Source: Rubrivivax gelatinosus (GTDB lineage: Bacteria > Pseudomonadota > Gammaproteobacteria > Burkholderiales > Burkholderiaceae_C). From it: a DNA stretch of 64,000 bases. Position numbers and translations under genes: made by a program. Below are positions 1 through 9,402 of the stretch, in pieces; position 1 is the first letter of the stretch, and every line of letters starts with the position of its first letter. The notes below the pieces were generated by a model. The model saw only the letters and a list, made by a program, of their open reading frames with translations. It did no database searches and was not told where the DNA came from. The DNA is taken from NCBI RefSeq assembly GCF_016583785.1, contig NZ_NRRU01000013.1:1-64000 (forward strand), written 5' to 3'.

Positions 1-9
1 CCCCGCCCC

Positions 10-852
10 ATGAACGCTCCCCTGCCCGTGCTGGCCAATGTCGCCGAACAGGAGTTCACGCTCTCGGCGGCCGACTTCGAGCGCATCCGGCAGCTCATCT
101 ACCAGCGCGCCGGCATCAGCCTGCACGCCGGCAAGCAGGCGATGGTCTACAGCCGCCTGTCGCGCCGGCTGCGCGAGACGGGCTTCCGCGACTTCTCGAG
201 CTACCTGCAGGCGCTTGAACGCGGCGGCTCCGATCAGGAATGGCAGGAGTTCGTCAACTGCCTGACCACCAACCTGACCGCCTTCTTCCGCGAGGAGCAC
301 CACTTCCACGCCCTCGTCGAGGACCTGCGCGCCCGTGCCTCCAAGCCGATCCGCATCTGGTGCAACGCCGCCTCGACCGGCGAGGAGCCGTACTCGCTGG
401 CGATGACCGTCGCCGAGACGCTGGGCAGCTCGGCGCAGGTGAAGATCATCTGCAGCGACATCGACACCAAGGTGCTGGCCACGGCCTCGCGCGGCGTCTA
501 CGGCGCCGACGCGCGCGGCCTGTCGCCCGAGCGCCTGAAGCGCCACTTCCTGCGCGGCACGGCGCAGAACGAAGGCTTCATCCGCATCAAGCCCGAGCTC
601 GCGCGGCTGATCGAGTTCCGCAGCTTCAACCTGATGAGCGCGAGCTGGTCGGCACTCGGCGACCCCTTCGACATCGTGTTCTGCCGCAACGTGATGATCT
701 ATTTCGACAACCCGACGCAGCGCAAGGTGCTCGAGCACACGCATGCGGCGATGAAACCGGGCGGCCTGCTCTACGTCGGCCACTCGGAGAACTTCACCGA
801 CTCGCGCGACCTGTTCAGATTGCGCGGAAAGACGATCTACGAGCGCGTCTGA
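10..852 (+). CDS. cheR: Chemotaxis protein methyltransferase CheR
   Basis: A cytoplasmic SAM-dependent enzyme that methylates glutamates of chemoreceptors (MCPs) and so sets receptor sensitivity. The 280-aa protein has the usual two-part CheR layout: a helical N-terminal domain (about residues 15-80), then a Rossmann methyltransferase domain. The family segment NLTAFFREEHHF is near residue 88, the SAM-binding stretch WCNAASTGEEPYSL near 117-130, and FCRNVMIYF lies about 50 residues from the end. Its length is normal for the family and the start is inside the window. It is followed on the same strand by cheD and cheB, so receptor methylation, deamidation and demethylation are encoded together; the rest of the chemotaxis cluster presumably lies to the left. 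Confidence 0.96.
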   Translation: MNAPLPVLANVAEQEFTLSAADFERIRQLIYQRAGISLHAGKQAMVYSRLSRRLRETGFRDFSSYLQALERGGSDQEWQEFVNCLTTNLTAFFREEHHFHALVEDLRARASKPIRIWCNAASTGEEPYSLAMTVAETLGSSAQVKIICSDIDTKVLATASRGVYGADARGLSPERLKRHFLRGTAQNEGFIRIKPELARLIEFRSFNLMSASWSALGDPFDIVFCRNVMIYFDNPTQRKVLEHTHAAMKPGGLLYVGHSENFTDSRDLFRLRGKTIYERV

Positions 853-902
853 GCGCGCTTGCGAAGCAGTCCCGACTCAAGATCCGGTCCGAACAGGACG
901 AT

Positions 903-1583
903 ATGACGACCATGTCACTCGCCCCTTCTTCCGCGGTACAGGCCGCTCGTGCGCCCGCCGCCGGGCCGTCGCGCCTGGAACGCCTCAAGAGCGCACCGCG
1001 CCGCCCGGGCGAGGCATCCTTCTTTTTCTACGACTCTCACTTCCGCAACGAAGCGGTGAAGGTGCTGCCCGGCGAGTTCTTCGTCTACGACGAGGACATC
1101 CTCGTGATGACGACGCTGGGCTCGTGCATCGCCGCCTGCCTGTGGGACCGCGAGAAGAAGCTCGGCGGCATGAACCACTTCATGCTGCCCGACGCCGGCG
1201 GCAGCGCCGACTGCGGCCGCTACGGCTCGTTCGCGATGGAACTGCTGATCAACGAGATGATCAAGCGCGGCGCGACGCGCTCGACGATGGAGGCCAAGGT
1301 CTTCGGCGGCGGCGCGGTCATCAGCGGCATGAACACGATCAACGTCGGCGAACGCAACACCGCCTTCGTGATGGATTACCTGCGCACCGAGCGCATCACG
1401 GTGGTCAGCAAGGACGTGCTGGACATCTATCCGCGCAAGGTGTGTTTCCTGCCGCACAGCGGCAAGGCAATGGTGAAGAAGCTCGCCTCGGCCAACACCG
1501 AGGCGCTGGTGGCGCAGGAACGTGCTGCAGCCACCCAACGCGTGCCCGCCGGCAGCAGCGGCGGCAGCGTCGACCTGTTCTGA
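903..1583 (+). CDS. cheD: Chemoreceptor glutamine deamidase CheD
   Basis: CheD deamidates specific glutamines of chemoreceptors to glutamates, creating methylation sites, and in some bacteria also interacts with CheC. The 226-aa protein carries the expected catalytic Cys in [13 protein letters not shown] and the catalytic His in GGMNHFMLP, followed by the conserved KVFGGGAVI segment. About 60 N-terminal residues precede the core, longer than in short CheD proteins. The ATG at 903 lies just after AGGACG, which can serve as ribosome-binding site. It sits 50 bp after cheR and 34 bp before cheB, consistent with one operon. Confidence 0.95.
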   Translation: MTTMSLAPSSAVQAARAPAAGPSRLERLKSAPRRPGEASFFFYDSHFRNEAVKVLPGEFFVYDEDILVMTTLGSCIAACLWDREKKLGGMNHFMLPDAGGSADCGRYGSFAMELLINEMIKRGATRSTMEAKVFGGGAVISGMNTINVGERNTAFVMDYLRTERITVVSKDVLDIYPRKVCFLPHSGKAMVKKLASANTEALVAQERAAATQRVPAGSSGGSVDLF

Positions 1584-1617
1584 GGACGGCGCCGCACAGG
1601 CAGGAGAGAACATCAAG

Positions 1618-2703
1618 ATGAGCAAGACCCGTGTCGTCGTCGTCGACGACTCCGCCCTCGTGCGCGGCCTCTTGGCGGAGATCATCAACCAGCAGCCCGA
1701 CATGATCTGCGTCGGCGCCGCGTCCGACCCGCTGGTCGCGCGCGAGATGATCCGCAACCTGAACCCGGACGTCATCACGCTGGACATCGAGATGCCGCGC
1801 ATGGACGGCATCGACTTCCTGTCGCGGCTGATGCGGCTGCGGCCGATGCCGGTGGTGATGGTCTCGACGCTGACCGAACGCGGCGCCGAGGTGACGATGA
1901 AGGCGCTGGAACTCGGCGCCGTCGACTTCGTCTCCAAGCCCAAGATCGGTGTCGCCGACGGCCTGCGCCAGCTCGGCGACGACATCACCGAGAAGGTCCG
2001 CACCGCGGCCAAGGCACGTGTGCACCGGCTGGCGACGCCGGCACCGGCCGCCCCGGGCAGCAGCCCCGCCAAGCCGGCGATGGTCAGCCCGCTGGGCCGG
2101 CTGTCGACCGAGAAGATCATCTTCATCGGCGCCTCCACCGGCGGCACCGAAGCCACGCGCGAAGTCATCACCCAGCTGCCGCCGGACGCGCCGGCGGTGA
2201 TGATCACCCAGCACATGCCGCCGGGCTTCACGAAGAGTTATGCCGCCCGCCTGAACGGGCTGGCGCGCATCCGCGTCGCCGAAGCCGTGGACGGCGAACG
2301 TGTGCTGCCGGGCCACGCCTACATCGCGCCGGGCGGCCTGCACCTGTCGGTCGAACGCTCCGGCGCCAACTACATCGCCCGCGTGCGCGACGGCGACCCG
2401 GTCAACCGCCACAAGCCTTCGGTCGAGGTGCTGTTCCAGTCGGCGGCCCGCGTCGTCGGCCAGAACGCGCTCGGCGTGATGCTCACCGGCATGGGCGCCG
2501 ACGGCGCGCGGGCGATGCGCGAGATGCGCGACGCCGGCAGCTGGAACGTGGCCCAGGACGAGGCCACCTGCGTCGTCTTCGGCATGCCGCGCGAAGCGAT
2601 CGCGCACGGCGCCGCGCACGAGGTGCTGCCGCTGACGCGCATCGCCCCGGCGCTGATCGAACGCCTGCGCAGCACCGCCGGCATGGCGACGACGCGCGTC
2701 TGA
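1618..2703 (+). CDS. cheB: Protein-glutamate methylesterase CheB
   Basis: A response-regulator methylesterase that removes methyl groups from receptors when phosphorylated by CheA, giving adaptation feedback. The 361-aa protein has an N-terminal receiver domain with acidic residues D10/D11, the likely phospho-acceptor D56 in DVITLDIEM, and the conserved lysine in VSKPK. The C-terminal esterase domain shows the catalytic blocks GASTGGTEA (Ser), TQHMPPGFT (His) and TGMGADGA (Asp). The start is supported by CAGGAGAG eight bases upstream. It is the third gene of the cheR-cheD-cheB run. Confidence 0.97.
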   Translation: MSKTRVVVVDDSALVRGLLAEIINQQPDMICVGAASDPLVAREMIRNLNPDVITLDIEMPRMDGIDFLSRLMRLRPMPVVMVSTLTERGAEVTMKALELGAVDFVSKPKIGVADGLRQLGDDITEKVRTAAKARVHRLATPAPAAPGSSPAKPAMVSPLGRLSTEKIIFIGASTGGTEATREVITQLPPDAPAVMITQHMPPGFTKSYAARLNGLARIRVAEAVDGERVLPGHAYIAPGGLHLSVERSGANYIARVRDGDPVNRHKPSVEVLFQSAARVVGQNALGVMLTGMGADGARAMREMRDAGSWNVAQDEATCVVFGMPREAIAHGAAHEVLPLTRIAPALIERLRSTAGMATTRV

Positions 2704-2810
2704 CCCCGCAACCACGGGCCGCGGCGCGGCCCGGTCCTTGCTGCCCCCGTAGCCATGGGTCCCGGCCCGCACGCCTTCATGCGTGCGGCTAGCATCGGCG
2801 CCCGGTATTG

Positions 2811-3614
2811 ATGCAAGGAACGGATTTGGACGCCTCGTGGGTGAACGCCATTGCCGGCTTCGGCGTCGGCACGGTCGTGGGCATCACTGGCGTCGGCGGC
2901 GGGGCGCTGATGACGCCCATCCTGGTGCTGCTGTTCGGCGTCGCCCCGGCTTCGGCCATCGGCACCGACCTCTGGTTCGCCGCGATCACCAAGACCGTCG
3001 GCGGCTTCGTGCACCACTCGCGCGGCACCGTCGACAAGGAGGTGCTGAAGCTGCTGTGCATGGGCAGCCTGCCGACCTCGATCGCGACGCTGGCCTGGCT
3101 GCACCTGAGCAACGCCGCGCAGCTGAAGAGCGGCATGCTGATGGCGGCACTCGGCGCGGTGCTGCTGCTGACCGCCGTCGCGATGCTGTTCAAGAAACGC
3201 GTGCAGGCCGTCGGCCTGAAGCTGCGCACGCTGTCGCCGCTGGACTTCAAGCGCGCCCAGCCGGCGATGACGGTTCTGGCCGGCGCCATCCTCGGCCTGC
3301 TGGTGACGCTGACCTCGATCGGGGCCGGCGCGCTGGGCGCGGTGATGCTGGTCTACCTCTACCCGTTCCGGATGACGCCGACGCGCCTGGTCGGCACGGA
3401 CATCGTGCACGCGATCCCGCTGACCATCATCGCCGGCACCGGCCATCTGCTGATGGGCAACGTCGACCTGCTGCTGCTGGGCACGCTGCTGATCGGCTCG
3501 ATCCCCGGGATCATCCTCGGCTCGCACCTGGGCTCGCGCCTGCCCGAAGGCGTGCTGCGCCCGGCGATCGCGACGCTGCTGGTCGTCGCCGGGGTCAAGC
3601 TGCTGCACGTCTAG
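2811..3614 (+). CDS. TSUP/TauE-SafE family membrane permease
   Basis: A probable inner-membrane permease of the sulfite exporter TauE/SafE (DUF81) family, members of which move sulfur-containing or other organic anions. The 267-aa protein has about seven to eight hydrophobic segments in two repeats. The first repeat has the family signature GVGGGALMTPIL near residue 27, and the second has SIGAGALGAVML. The substrate cannot be read from sequence. The start is uncertain: ATG 2811 was chosen, but TTG 2826 preceded by AAGGA is possible. It converges with hemW, the two genes overlapping by four bases at their 3' ends, so they are separately transcribed. Confidence 0.85.
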   Translation: MQGTDLDASWVNAIAGFGVGTVVGITGVGGGALMTPILVLLFGVAPASAIGTDLWFAAITKTVGGFVHHSRGTVDKEVLKLLCMGSLPTSIATLAWLHLSNAAQLKSGMLMAALGAVLLLTAVAMLFKKRVQAVGLKLRTLSPLDFKRAQPAMTVLAGAILGLLVTLTSIGAGALGAVMLVYLYPFRMTPTRLVGTDIVHAIPLTIIAGTGHLLMGNVDLLLLGTLLIGSIPGIILGSHLGSRLPEGVLRPAIATLLVVAGVKLLHV

Positions 3615-4849
3615 AGGCTGCGGCCTCGGGACGGCGCCAGGAACAGCTGCTGCAGGTCGGAGAGGAAGTCGAAGCCGCGCACGCTCGGCGCCAGCCGGCC
3701 GTCTCGGTGTTCGAGCAGGCCCCGTTCGAGCGCCTGCGTCAGCCCCGGCTCCAGCGCCGTCGGCGCCAGGCCGGTGCGCTGGGCGAACAGCGCCGGCTCG
3801 AAGCCGTCCTTCAGCCGCAGCGCGTTGAGCATGAACTCGAACGGCAGCTCGGCGGCGCCGACCTCGTGTTCGTTGGACACCGCGTTGCCGGCGAGCGCGT
3901 GCTCGACGTAGGCCTGCGGCTCGCGCCAGCGCACCTGGCGCACGATGCGTTCGGCGAACGACAGCTTGCCGTGCGCACCGGCGCCCAGGCCGAGGTAGTC
4001 GCCGAAGTGCCAGTAGTTCTGGTTGTGCACGCAGCGGTGGCCCGGGCGCGCGAAGGCCGAGACCTCGTAGCGCGCCAGCCCGCTGGCCGCGGTGCGTTCG
4101 GCGATCAGGTCCAGCATGTCGCTGGCGAGGTCGTCGTCCGGCAGGCCGGAGGGCGGCGCCGACGCGAAGCGCGTGTTCGGCTCCAGGCTCAGGTGGTAGA
4201 TCGACAGGTGCGGCGGCGCGTAGGCCAGCGCGGTGTCCAGTTCACGTGCCAGCGCCGCCAGGTCCTGGCCCGGCAGCGCGTACATCAGGTCGAGGTTGAA
4301 GGTGTCGAAGGCGCGTGCCGCCTCCTCGACCGCGGCGCGCGCCTGGGCGGCGTCGTGCACGCGGCCGATCGCCACCAGCGAGGCGTCGTCGAAGCTCTGC
4401 ACGCCGATCGACAGCCGCGTGACGCCGGCGGCGCGGAAGGCGGCAAAACGTTCGCGCTCGAAGGTGCCGGGGTTGGCTTCGAGCGTGACCTCGCAGCCCG
4501 GCACCAGCGGCAGGCGCGCGCGCACCGCAGCCAGCAGCCGGTCGATCAGCTCGGGCTCGAGCAGGCTGGGCGTGCCGCCGCCGATGAACACGCTCTGCAC
4601 CGGCCGGCCCCAGACCAGCGGCAGCGAAGCGTCGAGGTCGGCGATCAGGGCGGCGACGTACTGCGCCTGCAGCGCCGCGTCGGGGCGGCCACCGCCGCCG
4701 GCGATCTCGTGCGAGTTGAAGTCGCAGTACGGGCACTTGCGCAGGCACCAGGGCACGTGCAGGTACAGCGCCAGCGGCGGCAGCGCGTCCAGGCGCACGG
4801 CGCCGGGTTTGAGCCAGCGCACGGCGACTTCGGCGCGGGTATCAGCCAA
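3611..4849 (-). CDS. hemW: Radical SAM heme chaperone HemW (formerly annotated as CPO III-like)
   Basis: A radical SAM protein of the HemW family, which binds haem and is thought to deliver it to respiratory enzymes. It is often misnamed oxygen-independent coproporphyrinogen III oxidase. The 412-aa protein has the cluster-binding motif CLRKCPYCDFNSHE (CxxxCxxC) near residue 35, the glycine-rich FIGGGTPSLL, and ANPGTFE in the SAM-binding barrel. The C-terminal HemN domain is present. Its start overlaps the end of rdgB by eight bases, which suggests translational coupling in an rph-rdgB-hemW operon. Confidence 0.93.
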   Translation of the reverse strand: MADTRAEVAVRWLKPGAVRLDALPPLALYLHVPWCLRKCPYCDFNSHEIAGGGGRPDAALQAQYVAALIADLDASLPLVWGRPVQSVFIGGGTPSLLEPELIDRLLAAVRARLPLVPGCEVTLEANPGTFERERFAAFRAAGVTRLSIGVQSFDDASLVAIGRVHDAAQARAAVEEAARAFDTFNLDLMYALPGQDLAALARELDTALAYAPPHLSIYHLSLEPNTRFASAPPSGLPDDDLASDMLDLIAERTAASGLARYEVSAFARPGHRCVHNQNYWHFGDYLGLGAGAHGKLSFAERIVRQVRWREPQAYVEHALAGNAVSNEHEVGAAELPFEFMLNALRLKDGFEPALFAQRTGLAPTALEPGLTQALERGLLEHRDGRLAPSVRGFDFLSDLQQLFLAPSRGRSL

Positions 4850-5483
4850 GGTGCCAGGCTTCGCGCAGCATGGCGCTCATCTGCGCCGCAGCGCGGGCCC
4901 GGTGGCTGTGCGCGTTCTTCGTCGCCGCGTCGAGTTCGGCCACCGTCGCGCCGAGTTCGGGCACGTAGACCAGCGGGTCGTAGCCGAAACCGCCGCTGCC
5001 ACGGCGTTCGGCCAGCAGTTCGGCGCTCCAGCGGCCCGACGCGACCAGCGGCTCGGGGTCGTCGGCGTGGCGCAGCGCGACGATGACGCTGACGAAGGCG
5101 GCACGGCGGTCGGCGACGCCGGCCATGCGCTCCAGCAGCAGCGCGTTGTTGGCGGCATCCTGCGCGGCGCGGCGGGCCTCACGGTCGGCCAGGGCTGCGG
5201 CTTCGGCCGGCAGCGGCGCGTAATGCGCCGAGATCACGCCCGGCGCGCCGCCGAGCGCGTCGACGCACAGCCCCGAGTCGTCGGCGACAGCGGCGCCGCC
5301 GGCGGCACGCGCGGCGTGGCGCGCCTTGGCGAGTGCGTTCTCGACGAAGGTGTGGTGCGGCTCCTCGGCTTCAGAGATGCCGAGTTCGCCCTGGGGCACG
5401 AGTTCGATCGCCAGCGTGCCGAAGAGCGCACGCAGTTCCTTCAGCTTCTTCGCGTTGTTCGACGCGAGCACGAGGCGCAGCAC
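4842..5483 (-). CDS. rdgB: RdgB/HAM1 family non-canonical purine NTP pyrophosphatase
   Basis: A house-cleaning enzyme that hydrolyses dITP, ITP and XTP to monophosphates, keeping deaminated purines out of DNA. The 213-aa protein begins with the family signature LASNNAKKLKEL, followed by VADDSGLCVDAL (catalytic and metal-binding acids), GSGGFGYDPL and a C-terminal SHRARA motif for base recognition. Length is normal with a full N-terminus. It lies 12 bp after rph and overlaps hemW by eight bases, so the three genes are likely co-transcribed. Confidence 0.95.
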   Translation of the reverse strand: MLRLVLASNNAKKLKELRALFGTLAIELVPQGELGISEAEEPHHTFVENALAKARHAARAAGGAAVADDSGLCVDALGGAPGVISAHYAPLPAEAAALADREARRAAQDAANNALLLERMAGVADRRAAFVSVIVALRHADDPEPLVASGRWSAELLAERRGSGGFGYDPLVYVPELGATVAELDAATKNAHSHRARAAAQMSAMLREAWHLG

Positions 5484-5495
5484 CGCCTTCGCTCC

Positions 5496-6224
5496 TCAGG
5501 CCGCCGCCAGCGCCGCGCGCTGGGCCGCGACGAGTTCGGCGATGCCCTTGCCGGCCAGCGCCAGCAGCGCGTCCATCTCGACGCGCGTGAACGGCACGCC
5601 TTCGGCCGTGCCCTGGACCTCGACGTAGTGGCCGGCGCCGGTCATGACGACGTTCATGTCGGTGTCGCAGGCCGAGTCCTCGATGTACTCCAGGTCCAGC
5701 AGCGGCGTGCCCTCGACGATGCCGACCGAGATCGCGGCGACGTGTTCGCGGATCGGCGAGGCGGCGATGCGGCCCTGGGCCAGCAGCCACGTAACCGCAT
5801 CCTGCGCGGCGACGAAGGCGCCGGTGATCGCCGCGGTGCGCGTGCCGCCGTCGGCCTGCAGCACGTCGCAGTCGATCAGGATGCTGCGCTCGCCGAGGGC
5901 GCCGAGGTCGAAGACGCTGCGCAGCGAGCGCCCGATCAGGCGCTGGATCTCCTGCGTGCGCCCGCTCTGTTTGCCGCGGGCGGCTTCACGGTCGCCGCGG
6001 GTGTGGGTGGCGCGCGGCAGCATGCCGTATTCGGCCGTCACCCAGCCCTGCCCGCTGCCGCGCTTGTGCGGCGGCACCTTCTCCTCGACCGACGCGGTGC
6101 ACAGCACCTGGGTGTCGCCGAAGGCGACCAGCACCGAGCCTTCGGCATGTTTGGTGTAGTGGCGGGTGATCGTGACCGGGCGCAGCGCATCGTGGGCGCG
6201 GCCGGCGGAGCGGACGAAGGTCAT
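5496..6224 (-). CDS. rph: Ribonuclease PH
   Basis: A phosphorolytic 3'-to-5' exoribonuclease that trims tRNA precursor 3' ends. The 242-aa protein has the full family set: [13 protein letters not shown], the [18 protein letters not shown] loop, the [14 protein letters not shown] helix, and the catalytic region [17 protein letters not shown]. The ATG at 6224 gives [12 protein letters not shown], matching the usual N-terminus (RxxGR), although no strong ribosome-binding site is visible. It heads the rph-rdgB-hemW run. Confidence 0.96.
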   Translation of the reverse strand: MTFVRSAGRAHDALRPVTITRHYTKHAEGSVLVAFGDTQVLCTASVEEKVPPHKRGSGQGWVTAEYGMLPRATHTRGDREAARGKQSGRTQEIQRLIGRSLRSVFDLGALGERSILIDCDVLQADGGTRTAAITGAFVAAQDAVTWLLAQGRIAASPIREHVAAISVGIVEGTPLLDLEYIEDSACDTDMNVVMTGAGHYVEVQGTAEGVPFTRVEMDALLALAGKGIAELVAAQRAALAAA

Positions 6225-6378
6225 GGCAGGAGAGTCGCAAAACGAAGCCGCCATTGTCGCCGCCCGGCCCCATCGTCCGTCGAACCAGAACCCCTCCTGG
6301 AGGGGCAGGGGTGCGACCTTCAAACTGGAGCCCCCTCGCGGAGGGGGCTCGGGGAGCGCACAGAAAGGATCGCTGCAA

Positions 6379-6420
6379 GCGATCAGGAAGTCATCGCTTC
6401 TGCGATGACTTCCTGATCGC
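6379..6420. repeat. Perfect 19-bp inverted repeat at the 3' end of the PP2C gene
   Basis: Arms 6379-6397 and 6402-6420 are perfectly complementary, with loop TTCT. The right arm contains the last codons and stop of the phosphatase gene. Between rph and this repeat (about 6285-6350) are two more short GC-rich hairpins built on CCCCTCCTGGAGGGG and CCCCCTCGCGGAGGGGG. There is no T-run, so it is not a classical intrinsic terminator. It could terminate or stabilise the phosphatase mRNA, or be a dispersed REP-like element. Confidence 0.7.
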
Positions 6421-7299
6421 TTCGTTGATCTCGCGGATCGACCGCTCGATCTCGGCTTCGTCGAGTTCGTCCGCCGGCTCGCCGGCCATGCTGGCCTGGA
6501 TCGTCGACGCGAAGACCTGGTCGCCGAGCGACATCGTCGAGATGCCACCGGAGCTGTCGCCGTCCTCGGCGCCTTCCCATTCGACGGCGATGCCGGTGAC
6601 GTTGTCGCTGCGCGCGCCGCCCAGGCGCAGCGCCTGCTCGACGAGTTCGGGCACGGCGTCGGAGATCGGCCGCTGCGTCAGATGCTCGGTGATGACGGCG
6701 TCGCTGACCTGGCCCCACAGCCCGTCGGAACACAGCAGGATGCGGTCGCCGGCCTGCATCAGCAGCGGGCCGGCGGTGTCGACGACCGGCTTGCCGGGGC
6801 TGCCCAGGCAGGTGAAGAGCACGTTGCGGTTGTAGCGCTCGCCCATCGGCACGACCTGCGACAGCGTGTCCTGCAGCTCGGAATAGGAGTGGTCGCGGGT
6901 GCGCGCGATCAGCTTGTCGCCGCGCACCATGTACAGCCGCGAGTCGCCGCAGTGTGCCCAGTAGGCCGAGTGGCCCTGCAGCACACAGGCGACGACCGTG
7001 GTGCGCGGCGTGTCGACCAGCGCACGTTCGGTGGCGTAGCGCAGCAGCTGGTGGTGCGCGGCGATGATCGCGTCGTGCAGCGTGCGCATCGGGTCGCGCA
7101 GCGAGGGCCGCGCCTCGCGCTGGAAGACCGCCGCCAGCGTCTGCAGCGCCAGCTGCGCCGCGACCTCGCCCTCTGGATGCCCGCCCATGCCGTCGGCGAG
7201 CGCGAACAGGCCCGCGTCACGCGTGTAGCAGTAGCCCATGCGGTCTTCGTTCTTCTCGCGGCCGCCCTTGCGGCTGACCTGGTAGACGGCGAAGCGCAT
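6391..7299 (-). CDS. PP2C-family serine/threonine protein phosphatase
   Basis: A metal-dependent protein phosphatase, likely the partner of the kinase encoded immediately upstream. The 302-aa protein shows all main PP2C motifs: [20 protein letters not shown] (metal-binding Asp and Gly), [21 protein letters not shown] and SDNVTGIAV. About 60 C-terminal residues after the catalytic domain are acidic and helical ([15 protein letters not shown]). It starts six bases after the kinase stop, so phosphatase and kinase form a two-gene unit. The final codons overlap the perfect inverted repeat at 6379-6420. Confidence 0.93.
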   Translation of the reverse strand: MRFAVYQVSRKGGREKNEDRMGYCYTRDAGLFALADGMGGHPEGEVAAQLALQTLAAVFQREARPSLRDPMRTLHDAIIAAHHQLLRYATERALVDTPRTTVVACVLQGHSAYWAHCGDSRLYMVRGDKLIARTRDHSYSELQDTLSQVVPMGERYNRNVLFTCLGSPGKPVVDTAGPLLMQAGDRILLCSDGLWGQVSDAVITEHLTQRPISDAVPELVEQALRLGGARSDNVTGIAVEWEGAEDGDSSGGISTMSLGDQVFASTIQASMAGEPADELDEAEIERSIREINEAIRKSSQKR

Positions 7300-7305
7300 C
7301 GGGCG

Positions 7306-8274
7306 TCAGGCCTTTTGCCCGGTCTTGATGGTCTCGATCTGGAGCTTGAGCCGCTCGCTGAAGCTCAGCTTGGTGTAGCGGCGCTCGGTCTCGCGCGCCA
7401 GTTCCTTCTGCAGCGCGAACACGCTCTGCGGGCGCGACAGCGGGTCCAGCGACATGCACCACTCGGTGACCTCGATCAGGTTGTCCGAGTAGACGTTGCG
7501 CAACCGCGAGAGCGACAGCGCCAGGCGGTCCTTCTCCAGGCGCTGCGGGGCGTCGTTGGGCGGGTAGCCCTGCATGCAGGCGTAGATGCAGGCGCCGATG
7601 GCGTAGATGTCGGTCCAGGGGCCCAGCGAGCCGTCGCGGCGGTACATCTCGGGCGCGGCGAAACCCGGCGTGTACATGGGCCGGATGAAGTTGCCTTCCT
7701 TGGACAGCACTTCGCGTGCTGCGCCGAAGTCCAGCAGCACCGCCTTGTTGTCGTTGGTGACGAAGACGTTGGCCGGCTTGATGTCCAGGTGCAGCATCTT
7801 GTGCTGGTGCACGATGCGCAGGCCGCGCAGGATCTCGTCGAACAGGCTGCGGATCGTGCTCTCGCGGAACACCTTGTCGCGCTTCAGGTCGCGCGCGGTG
7901 ACGATGAAGTCCTGCAGCGTGTCGCCCTGCAGGTAGTTCATCACCATGTAGACGGTCTCGTTCTCGCGGAAGAAGTTCAGCACCGAGACCACGCTCGGGT
8001 GGCTGATCTGCGCAAGCGAGCGGCCTTCTTCGAAGAAGCTCTTCAGGCCCAGGCGGTACAACGGCTGCTTGTCGGGCTTGACGCGCGGCGTCAGCTCGCC
8101 GGCCGAGCGTTCGGCCAGCGACGAGGGCAGGTATTCCTTGATCGCGACGAGCTGCTTGTCCTGCCCCTCGGCGAGGTAGACGACGCCGAAGCCGCCAGCG
8201 GCGAGCTTCTTGACGATCTGGTAGCCCCCGACCACGGTGCCCGAAGGCAGCGGAGCAGGTTTGGGCTTTGACAT
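7306..8274 (-). CDS. Serine/threonine protein kinase
   Basis: A Hanks-type protein kinase of 322 aa consisting of little more than the catalytic domain, without a clear membrane anchor or extracellular sensor. The glycine-rich loop LAAGGFGVVYLA and the ATP-binding lysine in VAIKEYLP are in the N-terminal 50 residues. The catalytic loop is HLDIKPANV (HLD instead of HRD, common in bacterial kinases) and the metal-binding motif is LDFGAAR. A coiled basic tail ends the protein. Paired with the PP2C phosphatase downstream, it probably forms a reversible phosphorylation switch; its substrate is unknown. Its start is divergent from yicC across 30 bp. Confidence 0.92.
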   Translation of the reverse strand: MSKPKPAPLPSGTVVGGYQIVKKLAAGGFGVVYLAEGQDKQLVAIKEYLPSSLAERSAGELTPRVKPDKQPLYRLGLKSFFEEGRSLAQISHPSVVSVLNFFRENETVYMVMNYLQGDTLQDFIVTARDLKRDKVFRESTIRSLFDEILRGLRIVHQHKMLHLDIKPANVFVTNDNKAVLLDFGAAREVLSKEGNFIRPMYTPGFAAPEMYRRDGSLGPWTDIYAIGACIYACMQGYPPNDAPQRLEKDRLALSLSRLRNVYSDNLIEVTEWCMSLDPLSRPQSVFALQKELARETERRYTKLSFSERLKLQIETIKTGQKA

Positions 8275-8304
8275 AATCGCCGGCTTTTCGAGGGGTGGAA
8301 ATCG

Positions 8305-9204
8305 ATGGCCGTTTATAGCATGACGGGGTATGCCAACGCCGCTTCGGCGCCCGCGTCCGACGGCCCGTCCAAGGCCTCCGTGACCGTGGAGGCGCGGTCG
8401 GTCAACGGGCGTTTCCTGGACCTTTCGTTTCGCATGCCCGACGACCTGCGCGGGCTGGAGCCGGCGCTGCGCGACCTGCTGGGCACGGCGTTCCGTCGCG
8501 GCAAGATCGAGCTGCGCATCTCGACCGCGCGCGACAACGACAGCGCCTGGCCCAACCCCAGCTCCGAGCAGCTGAACCGGCTGGTCCGGCTGGAGGCTTC
8601 GGTGCAGGGCTGGATGTCGCAGGCGCGCGGTCTGTCGGTCAACGAGGTGCTGCAGTGGTGCCGCAGCGGTGCCGGCAGCGAGCGCCTGGACGAACCCGCA
8701 CTGGAAGCGGCCAGGCTGTGCATCGAAGGCCTGCGCGACGCCCGGGCACGCGAAGGCAAGCGCCTGGTGGCGATGCTCGTCGACCGCCTGAACAAGCTGC
8801 GCGACCTGGCCGACAAGGCCGAGCCGCTGCTGCCCCAGGTGGTGCAGCGCCAGCAGCAGCGTTTCCTGGAGCGCTGGAACGAAGCGCTGCACAACGCCAA
8901 CGCCGGCGCCACCGTGCCGGCGAGCGCGCTGCAGGAGCGTGCACTCGCCGAAGCCGCCGCGTTCGCGATCCGCATCGACGTCGCCGAGGAGCTGACGCGC
9001 CTGCGTTCGCACCTGGACGAGATCGAACGCCTGCTGAAGAAGGGCGGCGAACTCGGCAAGCGCCTGGACTTCCTGATCCAGGAACTGCAGCGCGAAGCGA
9101 ACACGCTGGGCTCGAAGTCGCCGGCGATCGAGCTGACCGCGATCTCGGTCGAGATGAAGGTGCTCGTGGAGCAGATGCGCGAGCAGGTGCAAAACATCGA
9201 GTAG
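8305..9204 (+). CDS. yicC: YicC family endoribonuclease
   Basis: A YicC-like protein of 299 aa, a family conserved in bacteria and described as an endoribonuclease affecting RNA stability. The N-terminus MAVYSMTGYANA and the C-terminal stretch around LGSKSPAIELTA and EQVQNIE are typical of the family. The gene is complete. In betaproteobacteria it is usually followed by gmk and rpoZ; here gmk is absent and an integrase begins 198 bp downstream, so the 3' end of yicC is the probable left attachment point of an island. I recall that some mobilisable islands in gammaproteobacteria also target the yicC 3' end. Confidence 0.94.
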   Translation: MAVYSMTGYANAASAPASDGPSKASVTVEARSVNGRFLDLSFRMPDDLRGLEPALRDLLGTAFRRGKIELRISTARDNDSAWPNPSSEQLNRLVRLEASVQGWMSQARGLSVNEVLQWCRSGAGSERLDEPALEAARLCIEGLRDARAREGKRLVAMLVDRLNKLRDLADKAEPLLPQVVQRQQQRFLERWNEALHNANAGATVPASALQERALAEAAAFAIRIDVAEELTRLRSHLDEIERLLKKGGELGKRLDFLIQELQREANTLGSKSPAIELTAISVEMKVLVEQMREQVQNIE

Positions 9205-9312
9205 GTTTTCGGGGGTGTTCGGGGCGTCCCAAAAACGCACCTAACCCCTTGATGTTCCTGGGATTTCGGTCACCAGGACGTCTCAGGCGGTTCCGCCGAA
9301 GTGCGTGAACCG

Positions 9313-9383
9313 TGTGAGGTTTACTGTGAGGTTCGAGCCCGAACCTCACACCTCGTCAGCCCATCCGGGCGGCGAACCTCACA
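9313..9383. repeat. CGAACCTCACA inverted and direct repeats beside integrase 1
   Basis: Four copies of one motif lie in 71 bp before the integrase start. TGTGAGGT is at 9313-9320 and TGTGAGGTTCG at 9325-9335. After a 4-nt loop, the exact inverse CGAACCTCACA is at 9340-9350 and again at 9373-9383. The middle pair forms a perfect 11-bp hairpin. Placement between the presumed attL and int suggests arm-type integrase or AlpA binding sites, or an operator for int. GGAACCTCACA recurs once at about 12900. I could not define the attachment core in 9205-9312. Confidence 0.6.
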
Positions 9384-9402
9384 CCCAAAACGGAGAACTA
9401 CC

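Noticed and set aside
2370-6416. Several long open frames on the opposite strands of cheB, TSUP, hemW, rdgB and rph (up to about 730 codons).
   Set aside because: They are GC-rich shadows, low in complexity (Arg/Ala/Gly), overlapping well-recognised genes along their whole length.
9325-9350. GGTTCGAGCCC near 9331 resembles a tRNA T-loop.
   Set aside because: It is the centre of the perfect 11-bp inverted repeat TGTGAGGTTCG-AGCC-CGAACCTCACA; there is no acceptor, D or anticodon arm, and no CCA end.
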